This document shows, one piece after another, positions 16,027 to 25,487 of a DNA stretch of 64,000 nucleotides (position 1 is the first letter of the stretch; every line of letters begins with the position of its first letter). The stretch spans positions 496,001 through 560,000 of the forward strand of contig NZ_JAHYCB010000003.1 of assembly GCF_019430945.1 (NCBI RefSeq), read 5' to 3'. Made by a program: the position numbers and the translations under genes. The stretch comes from Neorhizobium populisoli. Lineage in GTDB: Bacteria > Pseudomonadota > Alphaproteobacteria > Rhizobiales > Rhizobiaceae. The notes below the pieces were generated by a model. It was not told where the DNA came from. It ran no database searches and saw only the letters and a list, made by a program, of their open reading frames with translations.

Positions 16027-17814
16027 CTATTCGAGAACTTCCAAGATAGGAGATTCCAATACCGTGCCCTTGGCGACATCCGCAATGCCGCGATCGGTCT
16101 GATGCGGGCCGGGATTGCAGGCGAGCGTCGCGCCGAAACAGGCTTTGAAGATCAGGTAAGGCGGCTGCCAGTCGGCAACCTTGTCCATCGCGGCGCGGAT
16201 CTTGCGGAAGCCGTCGGCCACCTCGTCCATCGGCGCTTCGGAGACGAGGCCCGAAAGCGGCAGCGGCAGAAGCTCCACCACCTTGCCGCCGATCGCTACG
16301 GCCATGCCGCCGCCGGCCTCGATCACCGCATTGGCGGCCGCGGCCATATCGGCCGGATCCGAACCAAAGACGGTGAGGTTGTGGCTGTCATGGGCAAGCG
16401 TGGTGGCGAAAGCACCCTTCCACGTGCCCCAGCTGGTCAGGAACCCAAGACGGGTGCGGCTGTCGGCGCGGCCGTGGCGGTGGGTCACGGCGATCAGCGT
16501 CGCGCCCTCCGGGGGTACCACAAAACCGTCAACGACATCCGCATCCGTCTGCCCCCAACGCGTGAAACGCGGGCGATCGATGGTCGCGAGGCGAACTTTT
16601 TTGCCTTCCGAACGCAGCTTGAAATCCTCCGCCGAAAGCGGCTTCAGCTTGACGGAATTTTCCAGCACGCACGGATCGGTCTTGACGAGCTCAACCACCA
16701 TCTTGCCCTCGCGGGCAATCGGCGTGCCGCTGGCGATCACCTGCCGCGCGCGGAAATCCTTCAGGTCCTCGAAGAGGATGATATCGGCGCGGCGGCCGGC
16801 AGCGATCAGGCCGAGATCGGCGCGGCCGATGCGCACGGACGCATTCAGCGTTGCCGCCTGCAGCGCCCATTCGGGCTTCAGGCCATAACGCACCAGCCGG
16901 CGTACCACGTCGTCCAGCCCGCCGCCCTGGACCAGATCGTCCGGAAAGACGTCGTCGGTGCAGAGCGTCACCGTCTGTGGCAGGTGGCCGAGCGTGTTCA
17001 GCGCCTCGACGAATTCCGGCAGGAGATGATCATGCGAACCGCGCAGCTCGATCGTCAGGCCGGCGCGCAGCTTCGCCATGAAGTCCTCGGCGGACACCAG
17101 TTCGTGGTCGGAGGTGATACCGGCCGCCATGAAGGCTGCGAGATCCGGGCCGGTCAGGCTGCGGGCATGGCCGCAAACCAGCTTTTCGGAGACCAGCGCC
17201 GCCTGGACGATGCCGCTGATGCGCGGTTCCCGGTCGATCACACCGCGCATGTTCATGACCTCGGCGAGACCGCCGATCTTTGGCCAGAACAGCATCTCCT
17301 CGACTTCGGTCGGGCCGAAATCGGCGCCCGCGACTTCGAGACCCGGCGCCGACGGCACGCAGGACGGCGCCAGCACGACGGCGCGCAACGGCAGCGGCTT
17401 CACCGCTTCCAGCGCCCAGGACACACCTTCCGTGCCATGCACGTTGCCGAATTCATGCGGGTCCCAGACGATCGTCGTGACACCGCGCGGCAGAACCGCA
17501 CCGGCATAAGTCGCCGGCGTCACCATCGAGCTTTCGACATGCATATGCGTGTCGATCAGGCCGGGCGAGATGAACGTGCCGGTCGCATCGATGATCTCGG
17601 CCGCATCCGAACGGCTGCCGGCCTCATGCACGCTGGCAATGACCGGACCGACAAGGCCGATATCGGCCGCGCGCAGCTCGCCAGTGACGACATCCACCAG
17701 CGTGCCACCCGTGATCAGAATGTCGAACGGCCCGTCACCCCGCGCGGCAACGACCACCCGGTCGCGGAAGGAGGGTTCGGTGAATTCCTGTACCGTTGAG
17801 ATAATATTCTTCAC
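16027..17814 (-). CDS. ade: Adenine deaminase
   Basis: A 595-residue amidohydrolase of the Ade/AdeC type, which converts adenine to hypoxanthine and ammonia with a binuclear metal centre. The first metal motif is PGLIDTHMHVESSMVTP, followed by TTIVWDPHEFGNVHG, CGHARSLTGPDL and GSHDH, all in the expected order. The length matches the family. The GTG start overlaps the nucleoside hydrolase stop (GTGA), so the two are coupled. The next gene is a phosphoribosyltransferase, giving the chain nucleoside, base, deaminated base, nucleotide. A start a few codons further in is possible but the coupling favours this one. Confidence 0.92.
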   Translation of the reverse strand: MKNIISTVQEFTEPSFRDRVVVAARGDGPFDILITGGTLVDVVTGELRAADIGLVGPVIASVHEAGSRSDAAEIIDATGTFISPGLIDTHMHVESSMVTPATYAGAVLPRGVTTIVWDPHEFGNVHGTEGVSWALEAVKPLPLRAVVLAPSCVPSAPGLEVAGADFGPTEVEEMLFWPKIGGLAEVMNMRGVIDREPRISGIVQAALVSEKLVCGHARSLTGPDLAAFMAAGITSDHELVSAEDFMAKLRAGLTIELRGSHDHLLPEFVEALNTLGHLPQTVTLCTDDVFPDDLVQGGGLDDVVRRLVRYGLKPEWALQAATLNASVRIGRADLGLIAAGRRADIILFEDLKDFRARQVIASGTPIAREGKMVVELVKTDPCVLENSVKLKPLSAEDFKLRSEGKKVRLATIDRPRFTRWGQTDADVVDGFVVPPEGATLIAVTHRHGRADSRTRLGFLTSWGTWKGAFATTLAHDSHNLTVFGSDPADMAAAANAVIEAGGGMAVAIGGKVVELLPLPLSGLVSEAPMDEVADGFRKIRAAMDKVADWQPPYLIFKACFGATLACNPGPHQTDRGIADVAKGTVLESPILEVLE

Positions 17815-18734
17815 CAGCTCGCCTCCGCACGCAATGTCTCGAGAATGATGGCTTTCGCCTTGTCGACGTCGATCTCGGCGCCGTAAGCGGCATTAAATTC
17901 GACACGGCCGGGCCGCACCTCGACCACCGTGCGCCCGCGCGTCAGCCCGCCGGAAAGCTCGATGTCGATACGCGCCTCGCGCCAGGTCACATGGTCGGGA
18001 TAGGCAAAGGCCACCGCCGCAACGGCATCGTAAAGTGCCATGGCCGGACGACCGCGGCTTGTGGCGATCGCAACGAAACCGGCCAAAAGGTCCGCCACCA
18101 GTTCGGCATTGCGACCGCCAGCCTCGCGCACCGGAACCACGTCTTCCGGTGAACAAAGAACCTTGCGGCAGAGATCCAGATCGATCATCCGGAACGGGAT
18201 GTTGTGAGCCAGCACGATGGCCAGCGCTTCCGGGTCGGCAAAGGCGTTGAATTCCGCCGACGCGGTGTGATTGCCGGCCGTCAGCCCGCCGCCCATCCAG
18301 GTGAGATCGGTAATCTTCGCAACCAGATCCGGCCGCGCCAAAGCGACCGCCGCGATATTGGTGAGCGGCCCGAGCGCCAGGATGCGTCGCTCGCCTTCGC
18401 TCTTTTCAAGCCAGGCGCACAGCGCTTCAAACGCATCCTCGTTAAATGTGTCGGGCGCTTCCGGAAGCGCCTTGCCGACGGTCGGAATGCCCGTATCGCC
18501 AAGCACATTGGTCGCCGTCTGCAGCTGGCCGAGCACCGGCACTTCGCGACCGACATGGATGGGAAACGGCCAGACGAAAGCAGCGGCGGCACTCGCCGCG
18601 TTGCGGCGCACATTGGCGAGCGGCGCATTGCCGAAGGAAAGCGACATGCCGTCGATCGTCAGCCCCGCATGCGCCGCGACCATGATCGCGGCGATGTCGT
18701 CGAAGCCCATATCTGTATCGATCCAGATGCCCAT
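17811..18734 (-). CDS. Inosine/uridine-preferring nucleoside hydrolase family protein
   Basis: A 307-residue N-ribohydrolase. The calcium-binding family signature is at the N-terminus (WIDTDMGFDDIAAI), and the later motif ALGPLTNIA plus the Asp in AEFNAFADPEA complete the active site. It splits ribonucleosides into base and ribose in the cytoplasm. It lies 12 bases after the importer ATPase gene and is translationally coupled to adenine deaminase, so purine nucleosides are the likely substrates. Confidence 0.92.
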   Translation of the reverse strand: MGIWIDTDMGFDDIAAIMVAAHAGLTIDGMSLSFGNAPLANVRRNAASAAAAFVWPFPIHVGREVPVLGQLQTATNVLGDTGIPTVGKALPEAPDTFNEDAFEALCAWLEKSEGERRILALGPLTNIAAVALARPDLVAKITDLTWMGGGLTAGNHTASAEFNAFADPEALAIVLAHNIPFRMIDLDLCRKVLCSPEDVVPVREAGGRNAELVADLLAGFVAIATSRGRPAMALYDAVAAVAFAYPDHVTWREARIDIELSGGLTRGRTVVEVRPGRVEFNAAYGAEIDVDKAKAIILETLRAEASW

Positions 18735-18746
18735 GTCAGCCGCTCC

Positions 18747-19772
18747 TTACGCAAACCGAGCCAGCGGCGCGGCTTTTTCGGCCGGCAGATCGAAGACAAG
18801 TTCGGCACCCAGCGCATATGCCGGCTGGCTCGCCTCGACTTCGGCCTTGATGGGACCAATCGGCGTATCCAGCAGATATTCGCGGCTGTCGCCGGCAAAG
18901 GATGTGCCGCGCACAGTACCTCGGAAAGGACCAATTCCCAGAGTTACCATACGCGGCCGCCAGGCCAGACCCGCCGCTGAAGGGGGCTGGCTGGAAAGAT
19001 TGATGAGGCCGCCGCTCGTCTTGAGCTTCCCGTTTTCCAGCGGGAAAATATTCTCGAAGCCGACGAAATCGGCGACGAAGGACGAGGTCGGGCGATTGTA
19101 GATATCCTCCGGCGAGCCGATCTGCTCGATCTTGCCGGACTTCATGACGACGATGCGGTCGGCCAGCGCCAAGGCCTCCGCCTGGTCGTGGGTGACGAAG
19201 ATCATCGTCACGCCGGTCTCCTTCTGGACGCGCTGCAGCTCGGTGCGCATTTCCAGACGAAGGCGGGCATCGAGGTTGGACAGCGGCTCGTCAAGCAACA
19301 GAACCTTCGGCTCCATGACCATGGAACGGGCGAGCGCCACGCGCTGCTGCTGACCGCCGGAAAGTTCTGCCGGGCGACGATTGGCGAAATTCGACAAGCC
19401 CACCGACTTCAAGCCCGACTGTACTTTGGCATCGAGTTCTTGCCCACGCATGCCCTTCAGCTTCAGGCCGAAAGCGACGTTTTCGTAGACGGAAAGATGC
19501 GGGAACAACGCATAGGACTGGAAGACCAGACCGACGGCCCGCTTGTTGGCCGGAACGCGGGTAATATCGGAGCCATCCAGCCGCACGCGGCCGGACTTGA
19601 CCGGCATCAGCCCCGCGATGGCCCGCATCGTCGTGGTCTTGCCGCAACCGGATGGGCCGAGCAGCGCGATCAGCTCGCCCTTGCGGATATCGAGATCGAG
19701 ATCCGGCACGGCGGGACTGTCGCCATAGGTCAGCGTCAGCTTTTGAAGGGAGAGATAAGACGCATCAGACAT
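18747..19772 (-). CDS. PotA-type ABC ATPase of the putative purine importer
   Basis: A 341-residue ATPase of the spermidine/putrescine-iron-thiamine class. Walker A is GPSGCGKTT, signature LSGGQQQRVALARS, Walker B VLLLDEPLSNLDARLR, switch VTHDQAEA, and a C-terminal TOBE-like domain from about residue 240. The ATG at 19772 was preferred over a TTG at 19787; it overlaps the upstream permease by eight bases. It powers the PotB/PotC-like permeases next to it. Its family does not fix the ligand; the following salvage genes suggest a nucleoside or purine. Confidence 0.9.
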   Translation of the reverse strand: MSDASYLSLQKLTLTYGDSPAVPDLDLDIRKGELIALLGPSGCGKTTTMRAIAGLMPVKSGRVRLDGSDITRVPANKRAVGLVFQSYALFPHLSVYENVAFGLKLKGMRGQELDAKVQSGLKSVGLSNFANRRPAELSGGQQQRVALARSMVMEPKVLLLDEPLSNLDARLRLEMRTELQRVQKETGVTMIFVTHDQAEALALADRIVVMKSGKIEQIGSPEDIYNRPTSSFVADFVGFENIFPLENGKLKTSGGLINLSSQPPSAAGLAWRPRMVTLGIGPFRGTVRGTSFAGDSREYLLDTPIGPIKAEVEASQPAYALGAELVFDLPAEKAAPLARFA

Positions 19773-20550
19773 AGCGGGAGAATCCAAGGAAACGTTCGGC
19801 GGCGAACACGATGCCGATGGACATCAGGGCGAGCAGCGAGGAGAGCGCGGCGACGGAAGGATCGAAGACGATTTCCATATAAGCGATCATGTCGATCGGC
19901 ATGGTGCGCACGCCCGGACCGGAAAGAAACAGCGACACCGGCACCTGGTTGAACGAGGTGACGAAGCCGAGAATGAAGGCGGAAAGAATGCCGCCGCGAA
20001 TGTTCGGCATCACCACCCGGAAGAATGCGCCGAGCCGCGAGGAGCCCAGCAGAACCGCCGCCTCTTCAATGTCGGAGCGCAGGTTCTCAAGACTGGCGGA
20101 TACGACCCGCACCGCATAGGGCAGGATCAGCGCCGTATGCGCCATGAACAGCGCCAGCGTGATGCCGATCTGGAAGGGCACGACGATGTAGCGCAGCAGC
20201 GCCAGGCCGACGATGATGCCCGGCACGATGATCGGTGCCGAGACGATTGTGCGGACGATTTCCGCCCCCGGCAGCTTGTAGCGCGACAGCGCGTAGGAGG
20301 CTGGAATACCGAGCACCAGCGCCGCCAGCGTGCCGCCGATCGCCAGGAACATCGACATGCCGAAGGACGCGCGGAAGCTTTCGACCGTGAAGACCTTGGC
20401 GATCCAGCGCAGCGAAAAACCCTGCGGCGGGAAGGCCAGCGTCTCGCCGGCCGAGAACGATGCCGCGACGATGATGAGGAACGGCCCGATCAGGAAGGCG
20501 ATCACCAGGAACAGGACGAGCGGAATGAAGAGGCTGCGTGCGACGGTCAT
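19765..20550 (-). CDS. PotC-type ABC permease
   Basis: A 261-residue inner-membrane permease with six predicted helices, starting LFIPLVLFLVIAFLIGPFLI. The EAA-type loop is DIEEAAVLLGSSRLGAFFRV, which contacts the ATPase. The motif SYALSRYKLPG is typical of PotC/CysW-like subunits. It overlaps the PotB-like gene by four bases (ATGA). Confidence 0.9.
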   Translation of the reverse strand: MTVARSLFIPLVLFLVIAFLIGPFLIIVAASFSAGETLAFPPQGFSLRWIAKVFTVESFRASFGMSMFLAIGGTLAALVLGIPASYALSRYKLPGAEIVRTIVSAPIIVPGIIVGLALLRYIVVPFQIGITLALFMAHTALILPYAVRVVSASLENLRSDIEEAAVLLGSSRLGAFFRVVMPNIRGGILSAFILGFVTSFNQVPVSLFLSGPGVRTMPIDMIAYMEIVFDPSVAALSSLLALMSIGIVFAAERFLGFSRYV

Positions 20551-21392
20551 GCTGCGGCCCTCCGCTGCTTGTTGCGGGCCGTGGCGACGCGCTTCAGGAG
20601 GATATTCGCGGCAAAGCTCATGACGATCAGGATGAAGGCGATGACGCTCGCCGCGACGAAATTGTTGGAGACGGAAACCTGCTGGTACATCAGCGTTTCC
20701 AGCATCAGCACCTTGGAACCGCCGAGGATTGCCGGCGTGATATAAGCGGTGAGACAGCCGGTGAAGACCAGCGTTCCGCCGACGACCAGACCTTCCTTGG
20801 TGAGCGGCAGGATGACCTTCCAGAACACCTGGAACCAGTTGGCGCCGAGCACCCGCGCCGCCGGCACAGCATCCTTCGGCATGTTTTCAAGCGCCGAGAT
20901 CAGCGAGATGATCATCAGCGGCAGAAAAAGCTGCAGCAGGCCGATGAAGATCGCCGTTTCGGAGAAGAGAATGCGCAGCGGTACGTCGCTGATGCCCAGC
21001 GCCTGGAACGCCTGATTGACGATGCCGGTACGGCCGAGAATGACGATCCACGCATAGGTGCGCGCCACCGGCGAAATCATCAGCGGCAGCACGACCAGGC
21101 CCGTCACCTTGCCCTTCATGCCGGGTTCCAGATTGACGATCGCGAACGCCGCCGCATATCCGATCACCGCCGAGACGACCGTCACCAGCGCGCCGAGCTT
21201 CAGCGTGCGCAGGAAGACCGCCTGGTTCAGCGGGCTGGAGAAGAAGTCAATGTAAGCGGAAATCGTCCAGCCGCCGGCCGGGTTGCGGAAACCGTCGGAG
21301 AGCAGGATCACCACCGGCACAAGAAACACCGCCGCCGCGAAGATCGCAGCAGGCAGCGCAAGTGCAAGCGCTTCGGCCCTGTTTTGGAACAT
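20547..21392 (-). CDS. PotB-type ABC permease
   Basis: A 281-residue permease with an opening helix (ALALALPAAIFAAAVFLVPV), a membrane domain of six helices, and an EAA-type loop (MPKDAVPAARVLGANWFQVF). It heterodimerises with the PotC-like subunit. It is separated from the binding-protein gene by a 164-base palindromic repeat element, an arrangement that may again tune the ratio of binding protein to membrane subunits. Confidence 0.9.
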   Translation of the reverse strand: MFQNRAEALALALPAAIFAAAVFLVPVVILLSDGFRNPAGGWTISAYIDFFSSPLNQAVFLRTLKLGALVTVVSAVIGYAAAFAIVNLEPGMKGKVTGLVVLPLMISPVARTYAWIVILGRTGIVNQAFQALGISDVPLRILFSETAIFIGLLQLFLPLMIISLISALENMPKDAVPAARVLGANWFQVFWKVILPLTKEGLVVGGTLVFTGCLTAYITPAILGGSKVLMLETLMYQQVSVSNNFVAASVIAFILIVMSFAANILLKRVATARNKQRRAAA

Positions 21393-21477
21393 TGGTGGTG
21401 GTCTCCGGTGACAATCCTCTTCCGCCTGAAATTCGGGCGAAAGGTGTAGTTACATTTTCAGCGTTGGCGGGTGCCAG

Positions 21478-21641
21478 CCCCCCTCTGCCCTGCCGGGCAT
21501 CTCCCCCTCAGGTGGGGAGATTGGCTGGGCGCGCCGACATTATCCAATCGTGAACATTGAGAACTGCGAGACCTTGCCGCGGGTCGATCTCCCCCCTTGA
21601 GGGGGAGATGCCCGGCAGGGCAGAGGGGGGTGACGTGCGTC
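21478..21641. repeat. Long palindromic intergenic repeat (RIME-like, family C)
   Basis: The ends are inverted copies of CCCCCTCTGCCCTGCCGGGC followed by ATCTCCCCCT-type modules, so the whole element can fold into a long hairpin with an unrelated middle of about 60 bases. It lies between the PotD-like and PotB-like genes. Module sequences overlap with those of the other RIME-like copies in the window. No gene is present in 21393-21682. Confidence 0.75.
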
Positions 21642-21682
21642 AGCACGTGGAGCCCGCCCTTCCCGCAATTCAAGCGTCGCCC

Positions 21683-22723
21683 TTACTGCCCCACCTTCTC
21701 ATTCCAGCTCTTCACCCACCCAGCCCGCTGATCGAGCGCGGTGGCCGAAGGAATGAGCTTCAGGCTCTTCGCCGTCTCTTCCCCGTAGGTCAGATTGTTG
21801 GCGATCTCGTCGGAAACTTTGACGTCCTTGTTGGCCGGGCTGTCGACGAACTTTTCGGCAAGCGCCTTCTGGATGTCGGTGGAAAGCCAGAAATCCATGA
21901 ACTGCAGCGCGAGTTCGGACTTCTTGCCGCCCTTCGGCATGATCATCACGTTCATACCGCCCGTCTGACCTTCCTTGGGCGTTGCCCAGGCGACCGGCAG
22001 GCCGAGCTTGGTGAAAGGAGCCCAGGTGAAGCGGCCGATCGGCGCTGCCCAGATCTCTTCCTGCTTCATCAACTGCACCAGCTGCGACGACTTCTCATAG
22101 AAGGTGACGATCTCGTCCTTCTTTCCGCCAACGGCTTCGATGGCGGCCTTGAGGTCCGGCGTATCCTTGCCGAGTGCCTGGCCGAGCATGTAGAGCGCCG
22201 GCGGGCCTTGGTTGGTGGTGACATTCGGCCAGGCGATGTGGCTGGCATATTCCGGCTTCAAAAGATCGGCCCAGGACTCGATCTTCATCTTGTCGGAACG
22301 ATAGGCGATCGAGGTGGCGTAGAAAGTGTAACCGACGCTCATGCCGTCCTTGTTCGGATCCTTGGCGACGTCGTAAAGCTTGTTGAAATTGGCAAGCTTC
22401 GAGGTATCGATCTTGTCGATCAGTCCGGCGCGCGAGGCGGCCAGCGCATCGGCCATGGAAACGACGGCCATGTCGATGACCGGGTTTGCCTTGTTGGCTT
22501 CCATCTTGGCCAGCCGCTCGACGCTGTTGCCGGTTTCGACGACCAGCTTGCAGCCGCAGATCTTCTCAAAGGGATCGTAGACGAGCTGCTTGTATTCGTC
22601 CTGCGCCAGCGCATAGACGGAAATCGTCAGCGTCTTTTCCTGGGCGAATGCCTGTGCGGCACCCATGGTGAGCATCAGGGCGGTGCCCGATGCGAGAATG
22701 GCTTTTTGCATGGTGGCGTTCAT
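21683..22723 (-). CDS. PotD-type ABC substrate-binding protein
   Basis: A 346-residue periplasmic binding protein. The signal peptide is clear (ILASGTALMLTMGAAQ, cleavage near AFAQEKT). The mature part begins LTISVYALAQDEYKQLVY and has the two-lobed extracellular-solute-binding family 1/2 pattern, with a conserved stretch FYATSIAYRSDKM. A CGC Cys pair at about residue 60 could form a disulfide. The start at 22723 has an AGGAGA site; an upstream in-frame extension was rejected. The gene follows the LacI gene by 25 bases and leads the importer genes. Confidence 0.9.
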   Translation of the reverse strand: MNATMQKAILASGTALMLTMGAAQAFAQEKTLTISVYALAQDEYKQLVYDPFEKICGCKLVVETGNSVERLAKMEANKANPVIDMAVVSMADALAASRAGLIDKIDTSKLANFNKLYDVAKDPNKDGMSVGYTFYATSIAYRSDKMKIESWADLLKPEYASHIAWPNVTTNQGPPALYMLGQALGKDTPDLKAAIEAVGGKKDEIVTFYEKSSQLVQLMKQEEIWAAPIGRFTWAPFTKLGLPVAWATPKEGQTGGMNVMIMPKGGKKSELALQFMDFWLSTDIQKALAEKFVDSPANKDVKVSDEIANNLTYGEETAKSLKLIPSATALDQRAGWVKSWNEKVGQ

Positions 22724-22748
22724 GATCTGAAGTTCTCCTGCTGTCGGT

Positions 22749-23801
22749 TTATTGGTCTGTCGTTTTATTCTGGGCATGCGATTTTAAAGGTGCGCCAGTG
22801 GATTGCCGGACGATCAGTTGCATCGGCACGCGATCTGTCTCGGAAACCACATGGCCGGCAGCTTCCGGCTCGGCTTCTCCATCCGGCTCGATGACGCGGA
22901 TCAGAGCGGCGATCGCTAGGTCGGCGATTGTTCCCATGTCCATCCGCACCGTCGTCAGCGCCGGCGTCACGACCGATGACCAGATCAGGTCGTCGAAACC
23001 GGTGACGCTGACCATTTCCGGCACGCTGATGCCGCCGCGCTGCAATTCCGTCAGCGCCCTGAGCGCGGAAAGATCGGAAAGCGCGGCAAAGGCGGTAAAA
23101 CCTTCCGCCGCCTTTGCCGAAAGACCCAGCGGACAGCCAGCGCCGGAAACCGCCTCGACCTTCTCGATCCACAGCACTTCGCATTCCGCCTCGTTGCCGA
23201 GACCGGCTTTCAGCCCGCCAATGCGATCATTCTGCACGTTGGAATTGGGATTGCCGCCGACCAGCAGAACCTTGCGATGGCCGAGCGAGGCGAGGTGTCG
23301 GCCCATCTGCGACCCGCCGTCCCAATGGTCGGCAGCAACCGTATTGCCCGGTGTTGAGGGCGTGTCGATCACCGCGACCGGACAGCCGACATCGGCGATG
23401 CGCGTACCGCGCCGGGGAACGATGACCATGCCATCGATGCCGCGTTCCAGAAGCCGGTTGATGGCTTCGGTCTGGGTGGCGATATCGCCGCGGGAGTCGG
23501 CGATCAACACGCCGTAACCGGCATTGGCTGCGGCGTTTTCGATCGCCTGGGCGATCTGCGGGAAGAGCGGATTGGCGATATCCGGCAGGACCATGCCGAG
23601 AACCCCGGTGCGACCCGTGCGTAGCGCCCGAGCCGTCAGGCTCGGCACATAACCGAGTTCCGCCGCCTTTGCCCGGATGCGCTCGATCAGTTCCGGCGAT
23701 ACCCTGCCCTTGCCCGAAAGCGCGTTCGATACCGTCGCCGCCGACACCCCGAGGGCAGCCGCGATCGCGCTCATATTCGGTCCGGAACGGGGAATGGCCA
23801 T
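22749..23801 (-). CDS. LacI-family transcriptional regulator of the purine operon
   Basis: A 350-residue LacI-type repressor with the N-terminal helix-turn-helix (MSAIAAALGVSAATVSNAL), the hinge helix (SLTARALRTGRTGVLGMVLP) and a periplasmic-binding-like effector domain. It is the first gene of the minus-strand operon that continues with PotDBCA-type importer, nucleoside hydrolase, adenine deaminase and phosphoribosyltransferase. A near-perfect 18-base palindrome with the CG centre typical of LacI operators lies ten bases upstream of its start, so it very probably represses its own operon and is released by a nucleoside or purine ligand. Confidence 0.92.
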   Translation of the reverse strand: MAIPRSGPNMSAIAAALGVSAATVSNALSGKGRVSPELIERIRAKAAELGYVPSLTARALRTGRTGVLGMVLPDIANPLFPQIAQAIENAAANAGYGVLIADSRGDIATQTEAINRLLERGIDGMVIVPRRGTRIADVGCPVAVIDTPSTPGNTVAADHWDGGSQMGRHLASLGHRKVLLVGGNPNSNVQNDRIGGLKAGLGNEAECEVLWIEKVEAVSGAGCPLGLSAKAAEGFTAFAALSDLSALRALTELQRGGISVPEMVSVTGFDDLIWSSVVTPALTTVRMDMGTIADLAIAALIRVIEPDGEAEPEAAGHVVSETDRVPMQLIVRQSTGAPLKSHAQNKTTDQ

Positions 23802-23810
23802 GGGCAGCCC

Positions 23811-23828
23811 TGCTTAATCGTTTAAGCA
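23811..23828. promoter_or_regulatory. Predicted LacI-family operator
   Basis: TGCTTAATCGTTTAAGCA is a near-perfect palindrome (one mismatch) centred on CG, the standard form for LacI-family operators. It lies in the divergent gap between the LacI gene (start 23801) and the amidase gene (start 23953), so it could control both directions. Confidence 0.7.
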
Positions 23829-23952
23829 AAATACTTTGAACACGTGTCCTTGTCGAGTCGTTTGTGAAGCTCGCGTGACATATCCCCATTCGATGCCTTG
23901 ACTTGCCGCAACCGAACAGATGGAAATCTCTCCAAAAGCAGGAGGGGTTTTC

Positions 23953-25380
23953 ATGCAGAATGATGAAATTACGGGGCTTTCCGCCACGGCACTGTCGGAA
24001 GCTATCCATGATGGACGCGCCTCGAGCGTCGCCGTGATGCAAGCCTATCTCGACCGGATTGAGCGCTTCAACCCCGCCATCAACGCCATCGTCAGCCTGC
24101 GTGACACCGAATCCCTTCTGGCTGAAGCCGCCGCCTGCGATACCGAACTCGCCGCCGGCACCTCGCGAGGCTGGATGCAAGGCATGCCGATCGCCATCAA
24201 GGATCTTTGCGAGGTAAAGGGCATCCGGTGCACCTACGGCTCGCCGATCTTCGCCGATTTCGTGCCGGAAAAGGACGAGCTGATGGTCGAGCGCATTCGC
24301 GCGGCGGGCGCCATCATCATCGGCAAGACCAATACGCCGGAACAGGGGCTCGGCTCGCAGAGCTATAATCCGGTCCACGGCACCACGAAAAACCCCTACG
24401 ACCTGACCAAGACTGTTGGCGGCTCCAGCGGTGGCGCGGCCGCTGCCCTCTCCGCCCATCTCCTGCCGATCGCCGATGGTAGCGACATGATGGGGTCACT
24501 GCGCAATCCCGCCGCCTTCAACAATGTCGTCGGCTTTCGCCCGAGCTACGGCCGTATCCCGGTATCATTGAAGCTGGAACTCTTCATGGGCCAGCTTTCC
24601 ACCCTCGGGCCGATGGGCCGCACCGTGCGCGACACCGCCGCTTTGCTCGCCACCCAGGCCGGCTACGACCCACGTGACCCGCATTCGCTGGCAACGGAAG
24701 ACCTGACGCCCGATGAAAACCGCGATTTCGCAGGCGCCCGCATCGCCTGGCTTGGCGATCTCGGCGGCTACCTGCCCTATGAGCCCGGCGTGCTGGATCT
24801 CTGCCGCTCCACCATGCCCGTCTTCGAAAAGCTCGGCTGCACGGTGGATGAGATCGTTCCGGACTACGACATGGCGGATGTCTGGCGCTCCTGGACGACG
24901 CTGCGAAGCTGGCTGACCGCCAACAGCCAGCGCGACAATTACGACGACCCGACCCGGCACGCTTTGCTGAAGCCGGAAATGATCTGGGAAATTGAACGCG
25001 GCCTCGACATGACCGGCCGCGAGGTGCATTTCGCCTCGAAACGCCGCAGCGCCTGGTATCAGTATCTGCTGACAGTCTTTGGCCGGTACGACTACCTGAT
25101 CCTGCCATCGGCGCAGGTCTTCCCCTTCGACGCGACGACCCATTGGCCGAAAGAGGTCGGTGGCCGTACGATGGACACCTATCATCGCTGGATGGAGGTG
25201 GTGATCCCCGCCTCGATGGCCGGCCTGCCGGTGGCGGCAATGCCGGCGGGATTTGGGACGAATGGGTTGCCGAACGGTATCCAGATCATCGGACGGCCGC
25301 GAGCAGACAAGGCGGTGCTGGAACTGGCGCTGGCTTATGAGGCGGCGACGGATTGGCTGGGAGTGCGGCCTACGCTTTAG
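23953..25380 (+). CDS. Amidase (amidase-signature family)
   Basis: A 475-residue amidase-signature enzyme. The catalytic Lys is in IAIKDLCEVKG, the cis-Ser in TVGGSSGGAAAAL, and the nucleophile Ser in DGSDMMGSLRNPA, followed by GFRPSYGRIP. The DMMGS variant of the nucleophile motif is found in one branch of the family and keeps the essential Ser. The start at 23953 is fixed by a strong AGGAGGGG site nine bases upstream; an earlier ATG at 23920 lacks one. It is divergent from the LacI gene and may share its operator. It is only distantly similar to the amidase at 2755-4149, and its substrate is unknown. Confidence 0.9.
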   Translation: MQNDEITGLSATALSEAIHDGRASSVAVMQAYLDRIERFNPAINAIVSLRDTESLLAEAAACDTELAAGTSRGWMQGMPIAIKDLCEVKGIRCTYGSPIFADFVPEKDELMVERIRAAGAIIIGKTNTPEQGLGSQSYNPVHGTTKNPYDLTKTVGGSSGGAAAALSAHLLPIADGSDMMGSLRNPAAFNNVVGFRPSYGRIPVSLKLELFMGQLSTLGPMGRTVRDTAALLATQAGYDPRDPHSLATEDLTPDENRDFAGARIAWLGDLGGYLPYEPGVLDLCRSTMPVFEKLGCTVDEIVPDYDMADVWRSWTTLRSWLTANSQRDNYDDPTRHALLKPEMIWEIERGLDMTGREVHFASKRRSAWYQYLLTVFGRYDYLILPSAQVFPFDATTHWPKEVGGRTMDTYHRWMEVVIPASMAGLPVAAMPAGFGTNGLPNGIQIIGRPRADKAVLELALAYEAATDWLGVRPTL

Positions 25381-25487
25381 GCGGCATCGGAGCAATTAGC
25401 GGAAATCTCTCTGTCATCCTTGTCCTGTAAGGCGGAAGCGCTTTGCAACGGAACGCCAAGGCTTCCATCGATCGAACGAGAGTAGAA

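Noticed and set aside
15892..17799. Long open frame antisense to adenine deaminase
   Set aside because: The composition is that of a shadow frame, and the opposite strand carries the full amidohydrolase motif set.
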